Source: Caldilineaceae bacterium (GTDB taxonomy: Bacteria > Chloroflexota > Anaerolineae > Caldilineales > Caldilineaceae). From it: a stretch of DNA of 38,938 nucleotides. The notes under the pieces were generated by a model. That model saw only the letters and a program-made list of their open reading frames with translations. It did no database searches and was not told the origin of the DNA. The DNA lies in the NCBI GenBank assembly GCA_022824685.1, contig JAJDZJ010000206.1, forward strand, positions 1 through 38,938, in the 5' to 3' direction. Each line of letters begins with the position of its first letter. Position 1 is the stretch's first letter. A program made the position numbers and the translations under genes. Positions 35,396 through 38,938 of this stretch are shown here, piece by piece.

Positions 35396-35658
35396 TAACA
35401 ATCACTTGGGCATGGGCCCCGACTTGTGTGAGTGCCCCCACCCCCATTCGGGCAGCCGTACTTCCATTTCTTGTACCATCTATCCTTTTGCCACAGGAAT
35501 CCACAGCCCGAACACCCTTCTTTATACCATATCTGCCAACACCCCTCAGGAATAGTGAATGCTTGTGCGGGTTGGATGCTCGCAAACATGCCCAGACAGG
35601 AAGCAACCAAGGTCAAGACCAGGACTGCCTTCTTAAAACGCGTGATTGACTGTTTCAT
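35395..35658 (-). CDS. Small secreted six-cysteine, Trp/Lys-rich peptide
   Basis: An 87-residue precursor. Residues 1-33 are a classical Sec signal peptide: KQSITRFKK, a hydrophobic core, and PAQA before the predicted cut. The mature 54-residue peptide has cysteines at positions 7, 16, 19, 36, 50 and 54, five tryptophans, five lysines and two arginines against four acidic residues, plus a GGGG turn. This fits a disulfide-rich cationic peptide; bacteriocin-like or signalling roles are both possible. It matches no family I know. ATG 35658 is well supported by AAGGAGG six bases upstream. It is the first gene of an operon with a CxxC redoxin and an ABC transporter, and its promoter carries twin palindromes. 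The known sublancin cluster also combines a peptide with thiol oxidoreductases and an ABC transporter, though with different parts. Confidence 0.82.
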   Translation of the reverse strand: MKQSITRFKKAVLVLTLVASCLGMFASIQPAQAFTIPEGCWQIWYKEGCSGCGFLWQKDRWYKKWKYGCPNGGGGTHTSRGPCPSDC

Positions 35659-35683
35659 ACCTCCCCTCCTTGTGAAGTTACAG

Positions 35684-35716
35684 CCAACTCCTCTTCAGAA
35701 TCTAGAATGAAGTTGG
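35684..35716 (-). other. Stem-loop in the leader of the peptide gene
   Basis: CCAA (35684-35687) pairs with TTGG (35713-35716) and CTTCA (35693-35697) with TGAAG (35708-35712), with an asymmetric bulge between the two stems. It ends 25 bases before the start codon, just outside the ribosome-binding site. It could stabilise the short mRNA or control translation. Confidence 0.35.
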
Positions 35717-35793
35717 TCTAAAAGAAACCTTCCTCACTCCATCTTCAATCTATTCCCTTTCTAGGCGTTTGTAAAGGTATTTCAGTACTCTTT

Positions 35794-35822
35794 ATAATAG
35801 GTATACCTATACCCTATTTGAG
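35794..35822 (-). promoter_or_regulatory. Putative activator-dependent promoter of the peptide operon
   Basis: On the minus strand TATTAT (35799-35794) is a good -10; 17 bases upstream only CTCAAA (35822-35817) is available as -35, a poor match. A weak -35 with palindromes in the spacer and just upstream is typical of promoters that need an activator. Transcription would start near 35787, giving a leader of about 128 bases. Confidence 0.5.
35798..35812. promoter_or_regulatory. Palindromic operator site 1
   Basis: TAGGTATACCTATAC; the core ATAGGTATACCTAT (35797-35810) is a perfect 14-base palindrome made of two TACCTAT heptamers back to back. TACCTAT fits the NarL-type heptamer TACYYMT. It lies in the -10/-35 spacer of the peptide promoter. 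Site 2 (35823-35837) matches it in 13 of 15 positions, 25 bases away. Confidence 0.6.
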
Positions 35823-35837
35823 TAGGTATGCCCATAC
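35823..35837. promoter_or_regulatory. Palindromic operator site 2
   Basis: TAGGTATGCCCATAC, differing from site 1 in two of 15 positions; GTATG and CATAC form a perfect inverted pair around CC. It lies directly upstream of the -35 position of the peptide promoter, a place typical for activator binding. Confidence 0.55.
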
Positions 35838-36099
35838 TCTTGACCAAGTACTCCACTTCTCTATGACTGCGATATTGCGCGCATAAGAGGGGACTAGATG
35901 ACCGGGGGGCAGGTCAAGGTCACCATCGAGTAGGGTAGCCTTCATTTGACAAATATTTTGGCGATCAGATCTTCAATGCCACCGCCAATACGAAATTTTG
36001 GCAAGCTGATATGCACAGCACCGGCTGGTGCGAGATGACATAGAGGCTGTGAGTATCTTGCACAAACGCGCGGGGCTAGGGGGCATAAAATGATCAAAC

Positions 36100-36750
36100 T
36101 CAATGCTGTGAGAGACCGTTCTCTATGGCCCACACGATGGCTTCAGCGTGGGTGTGAACGCCTAGCTTCTCATAGATACGGCTGGAATAGTTGCGCACGG
36201 TCTGCTGCGCGAGGTGAAGAGAGGTCCCGATCTCAGCGTTGCTAAGACCGTCAGCTATCAAGTTCAATACCTGTCGTTCACGTTCGGTCAGGTCGATACC
36301 TTGTAGATTGTCGGTCGAATGTGGAATTGGGGCTGACGTTAAAGCGTTGATGAGGTTGCGACTGATCCAGACATCCCCTTTTGCGACTACATCAATGGCG
36401 CGTAATATAGTCTCCACATCTTCGCCCTTGTATACGTATCCATCAGCGCCAGCGATGAGTATCGCGCGAACACGTTCCGGTAACTCATTGTTGCTGAAAA
36501 CCAACAGTTTGGTGGTTGTGTTCTTTGCGCGTAGCGTCCTGATGATTTCCCGCAGCGGCAAAACGCGTTGAAAAGGTTCTATCAGTACAATAAGATCCAG
36601 CTTTCTGTTTTGACTGAATTGGAGGGTAGCCGCATAGTCTGCTGCCTCGAATACGTTTGCTCCCTCTGCTTTCAGCCTCTCCAACAATGCGTCGTGCTCC
36701 AAAGGACGGCCTCCCATTACCAGAATCTCGAGTCCCTTTTCGATTGTCAT
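36100..36750 (-). CDS. NarL/LuxR-type response regulator with a non-canonical receiver domain
   Basis: The C-terminal LuxR helix-turn-helix is clear: LTERERQVLNLIADGLSNAEIGTSLHLAQQTVRNYSSRIYEKLGV (about residues 152-196). The N-terminal domain has the receiver length and order, but the acidic pair is Gly13-Gly14 (VMGGRP where VDDHP is usual) and the phosphorylated Asp position is Ile57 (DLIVLIEPF); only the Lys of GYVYKGED (Lys108) remains. It is therefore probably not switched by phosphorylation, and no histidine kinase is near. It is transcribed in the same direction as the peptide operon, which begins about 440 bases downstream, and is the natural candidate to bind the twin palindromes there. 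ATG 36750 has GGGGA five bases upstream; a good promoter lies at 36841-36869. Confidence 0.9.
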   Translation of the reverse strand: MTIEKGLEILVMGGRPLEHDALLERLKAEGANVFEAADYAATLQFSQNRKLDLIVLIEPFQRVLPLREIIRTLRAKNTTTKLLVFSNNELPERVRAILIAGADGYVYKGEDVETILRAIDVVAKGDVWISRNLINALTSAPIPHSTDNLQGIDLTERERQVLNLIADGLSNAEIGTSLHLAQQTVRNYSSRIYEKLGVHTHAEAIVWAIENGLSQH

Positions 36751-37039
36751 CTGTTCCCCGCATATTACTGATCCCGGAAATTCAATAGGGCCACGACATG
36801 GCTACACAAGTACCAGAGTGGCTTTTTCATGATGACGGCAATAATAGTCGAGCATCTATCTTTTTGCAAGTGAAAAGTGAGCACTTCATTCCACCCTGGC
36901 TCGGTTTCACTTGACGCCCTTTCCTTGCTCATTTCCCTGTTTTGCAGTAGGCTAACGCCATGTTGAATGGATATCACCGCTGTTGGTTTTGCCGGGCAAG
37001 AGGGTATCCCCGCTTTGCAAATAGGCACAAGGTTGAAAG
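36751..37039. other. Leader and upstream region of the response-regulator gene
   Basis: This holds the promoter at 36841-36869 and no convincing gene. A minus-strand frame of 87 codons (36765-37028) ends 15 bases before the regulator start; it lacks a ribosome-binding site and overlaps the promoter. The last eight bases (37032-37039) are the left target duplication of the MITE. Confidence 0.55.
36841..36869 (-). promoter_or_regulatory. Promoter of the response-regulator gene
   Basis: On the minus strand TTGCAA (36869-36864), a 17-base spacer and TATTAT (36846-36841), with an A-rich spacer start. It lies about 90 bases upstream of the ATG. The -10 is the same as that of the peptide operon, but this promoter has a better -35 and no palindromes, so constitutive expression is plausible. 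Confidence 0.55.
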
Positions 37040-37275
37040 GTAACTACTCAGCCATTACCAATGAGCGACTCTCAATGGACAACCAAGTCATCCAAGTGTA
37101 GTGAATCGTGCTTGGAGCCTGTCTGCAAAGGTCAAGTTCGGGTCAAAACGGCACATATGGCACGAATTATGGCCCGTGGTTGAAGAATTCACTGCTTTCC
37201 GGCAGTCATCTGTGGTCTTTTTGATCGATGGCCGTTGATTTTCATACAACCTCCCAGATGAGGCTGAGTAGTTAC
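37040..37275. mobile_element. 236-bp MITE with IS66-type ends
   Basis: Perfect 14-base terminal inverted repeats GTAACTACTCAGCC (37040-37053) and GGCTGAGTAGTTAC (37262-37275) bound a non-coding 236-base element. It is flanked by the exact direct repeat GTTGAAAG at 37032-37039 and 37276-37283. Eight-base target duplications and ends starting GTAA are characteristic of the IS66 family, so this is a non-autonomous derivative mobilised by an IS66 transposase elsewhere. It sits 33 bases before the start codon of the phosphohexomutase gene, so it has displaced the original upstream promoter region. Confidence 0.85.
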
Positions 37276-37308
37276 GTTGAAAGTAACTCCTATTCCGAAG
37301 GATTCCAC

Positions 37309-38733
37309 ATGACCCAGATCCGCTTTGGCACCGATGGCTGGCGCGGACGCATGGCCGAAGACTATACCTTTGCCAATGTGCGCCGCTGTGCCCAGGGCTT
37401 TGCCAACTGGGTTGTGGACGGAGGCTATGCCTCCCAAACGGTGGTCGTCGGCCACGATCAGCGCTTTCAAGGCGAACATTTTGCCGCCGCGGTCGCGGAG
37501 GTGCTGGCCGGCAATGGCCTGCAGGTTCTGCTGATCGACGGGGCCTCGCCAACGCCGGTGATCAGCTTTGCCGCCGTCGATAACGACGCCGTCGGCGCTG
37601 TAAACATCACCGCCAGCCACAATCCGCCCGAAGACAACGGCTTCAAGGTGCGGGACGCCAGCGGCGGCGCTGTGCCGCCGAATGGGCTGGCCGAAATCGA
37701 AGCCCGCATCCCGGATTCGGACGCAGTCCGCAGCACGCCACTCGACGCGGCCCTCGCCGCCGGCGCCGTTCGGCTTCTCCAGCCGCAGGCCGCCTATCTG
37801 GCCCATCTGTCCAGCCTCATCGACGTATCGCGCATCCGCGACGCCGGCCTCAAGATCGTTGTCGACAGCATGTGGGGCAACGGAGCCGGCTGGTTGACCC
37901 AAGTCCTCGGCGGCGGCAAAACGGAAATCATTGAAATCCACGCCCAACGCAACCCCATCTTCCCCGAAATGGCGCGCCCCGAGCCGATCCCCCCCAATGT
38001 GGACGCCGGCTTGGCCGTCGCCCGCTCGGTGGAGGCCGACTGCGTCTGCATCCTCGACGGCGACGCCGACCGCTGCGGCTTCGGCGATGAAAACGGCCAG
38101 TTCGTCGATCAACTGCGCGTCTACGGACTGCTCGCCTACTACCTGCTCGAAGTACGCGGCGAACGCGGGCCTATTGTCAAGACCCTCAGCACGACCTCGA
38201 TGCTGGACAAGCTGTGCGCCGCCTTCGACGTGCCCGTCGTGGAGACAGGCGTCGGCTTCAAATTCGTGGCGCCGGCAATGCGGGAGCGCGACGCGCTCAT
38301 CGGCGGCGAAGAGAGCGGCGGCTACGCCTATCGCGGCCATGTGCCGGAGCGGGACGGCATTCTCTCCAATCTCTTCCTTCTGGACCTCATGGTGCGCACC
38401 GGCAAGAAACCCACCGAGCTGCTTCAACTCCTCTTTGAAATGGTCGGCGAGCACTTCTACGATCGCATCGACATCCGCCTGACCGGCGAAGATATGAAAG
38501 CCGCAGCCCGGCAGAAGCTGGACAGCGTCGATATCGACGGGCTGAAACTGGGCGGCATCGCCGTCACCGACCGCATCACCGTCGACGGCTACAAGTTCCC
38601 GATGGAGGATGGAGGCTGGCTGCTCGTGCGCTTCTCCGGCACGGAGCCGCTGATTCGCATCTACACAGAGACCACGCGCAAGGAGAAGGTGGCGGCGATC
38701 CTTGCCGATGGCCGAAAGTTGGTGGGGCTGTAG
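37309..38733 (+). CDS. Phosphoglucomutase/phosphomannomutase family protein
   Basis: A phosphohexomutase that interconverts sugar-1- and sugar-6-phosphates, supplying precursors for polysaccharide or glycogen synthesis. All four family motifs are present: phosphoserine loop [11 protein letters not shown] (Ser103), metal loop DGDADRCGF (Asp250, 252, 254), sugar-specificity loop GGEESGG (near 333-339), and phosphate-binding [12 protein letters not shown] near the C-terminus. GEESGG is seen in both PGM and PMM subgroups; glucose and mannose cannot be separated from this. Length (474) is normal. ATG 37309 is chosen because AAGGA is six bases upstream and the family starts with [10 protein letters not shown]; the frame's longer start at 37228 lies inside the MITE. 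It ends 66 bases before the right terminal repeat. Confidence 0.94.
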   Translation: MTQIRFGTDGWRGRMAEDYTFANVRRCAQGFANWVVDGGYASQTVVVGHDQRFQGEHFAAAVAEVLAGNGLQVLLIDGASPTPVISFAAVDNDAVGAVNITASHNPPEDNGFKVRDASGGAVPPNGLAEIEARIPDSDAVRSTPLDAALAAGAVRLLQPQAAYLAHLSSLIDVSRIRDAGLKIVVDSMWGNGAGWLTQVLGGGKTEIIEIHAQRNPIFPEMARPEPIPPNVDAGLAVARSVEADCVCILDGDADRCGFGDENGQFVDQLRVYGLLAYYLLEVRGERGPIVKTLSTTSMLDKLCAAFDVPVVETGVGFKFVAPAMRERDALIGGEESGGYAYRGHVPERDGILSNLFLLDLMVRTGKKPTELLQLLFEMVGEHFYDRIDIRLTGEDMKAAARQKLDSVDIDGLKLGGIAVTDRITVDGYKFPMEDGGWLLVRFSGTEPLIRIYTETTRKEKVAAILADGRKLVGL

Positions 38734-38799
38734 GTGAAAGCCTCCGCACAGAAGAACGTTTACTCCAATCCTCCACGTCGACAGCCGGCCTTTCAATGC

Positions 38800-38936
38800 C
38801 AGGGCGATTGCATCTAAATTGGGTCAGAACATCGAAATGCAGCCGAATACTCTTCCAGGTCGGGGTAAGACACAGGGAAATGTACGAAAGATGGCACGTA
38901 GACGGAGAATTTAACTTATCTCGCCGACTGAGGGCC
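38800..38936. repeat. Right copy of the 137-bp terminal inverted repeat
   Basis: Exact reverse complement of 1-137. On the plus strand one frame starts with ATG at 38796 and stays open to the window end (about 47 codons), suggesting the repeat may belong to a gene that continues outside. It starts 66 bases after the mutase stop codon; nothing else is visible between them. Confidence 0.9.
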
Positions 38937-38938
38937 TG

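Larger units (their letters stand above)
35717..36099. other. Intergenic region between the regulator and the peptide gene
   Basis: Apart from the peptide promoter and its palindromes (35794-35837) no gene is visible. A five-pair hairpin GCACC/GGTGC (36018-36031) may end the regulator transcript. A 63-codon minus-strand frame (35942-36133) overlaps the regulator gene and has no ribosome-binding site; it was not called. The region is clearly more A/T-rich than the window average. Confidence 0.5.

Noticed and set aside
36765..37028. Small minus-strand frame (87 codons) upstream of the response regulator
   Set aside because: Overlaps the likely regulator promoter, has no ribosome-binding site and no recognisable protein features.
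37189..38796. Minus-strand open frame of 535 codons opposite the phosphohexomutase gene
   Set aside because: Shadow of the mutase gene, which has all four catalytic motifs; the frame starts beyond the stop and crosses the MITE.

Overview
The window looks like a contig from a GC-rich member of the Chloroflexota (Anaerolineae/Caldilineae type). The basis is indirect: high GC, frequent GTG/TTG starts, an 'orphan' bacterial tubulin-like locus, a TgpA-type transglutaminase, a long ThyX, and ABC-2 permeases fused to M1-peptidase-like domains. No rRNA, tRNA or CRISPR array was found. The first 137 bases and bases 38800-38936 are perfect inverted copies of each other, so the contig is bounded by one repeat in opposite orientations.

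Layout. 359-1816: lipoprotein with two DsbA-like thioredoxin domains. 2478-12032: a co-directional set of three large genes: a von Willebrand A (VWA) protein with one C-terminal membrane segment and a Trp-rich cytoplasmic tail, a tubulin-like GTPase (GGTGAG signature), and a third protein that aligns with the tubulin-like one but has lost the nucleotide-binding signature and gained membrane segments. Convergent to it is a YqhQ/DUF1385 membrane protein. 13479-18258: a complete branched-chain amino-acid (Liv-type) ABC transporter operon behind a strong promoter with a perfect 13-bp palindrome over its -10 box. 18563-20980: ThyX and a UDP-sugar dehydrogenase. 21086-21568: a truncated IS630 transposase. 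21637-30489: a small conserved protein, a membrane-anchored exported protein paired with a TgpA-type transglutaminase, a metallo-beta-lactamase-fold pseudoenzyme, a PH-domain protein, an inositol monophosphatase and a methyltransferase.

30508-36750 (all minus strand) is visibly more A/T-rich and looks like an acquired module. An atypical NarL-type regulator lies upstream of a small secreted six-cysteine, Trp/Lys-rich peptide. A membrane-anchored CxxC redoxin, two ABC-2 permeases (one fused to a degenerate M1 peptidase domain) and an ABC ATPase follow. Two 15-bp quasi-identical palindromes sit on the peptide promoter. I read this as an undescribed disulfide-peptide maturation/transport or immunity system.

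Between that module and the phosphohexomutase gene (37309-38733) lies a 236-bp MITE with 14-bp terminal inverted repeats starting GTAA and an exact 8-bp target duplication, which are hallmarks of IS66-family transposition.

A recurring theme is pseudoenzymes: the second tubulin-like protein, the MBL-fold protein, the M1-like domain and the response-regulator receiver each lack their defining catalytic or signalling residues while keeping the fold signature. All functional calls rest on motif reading by eye; no database search was run.
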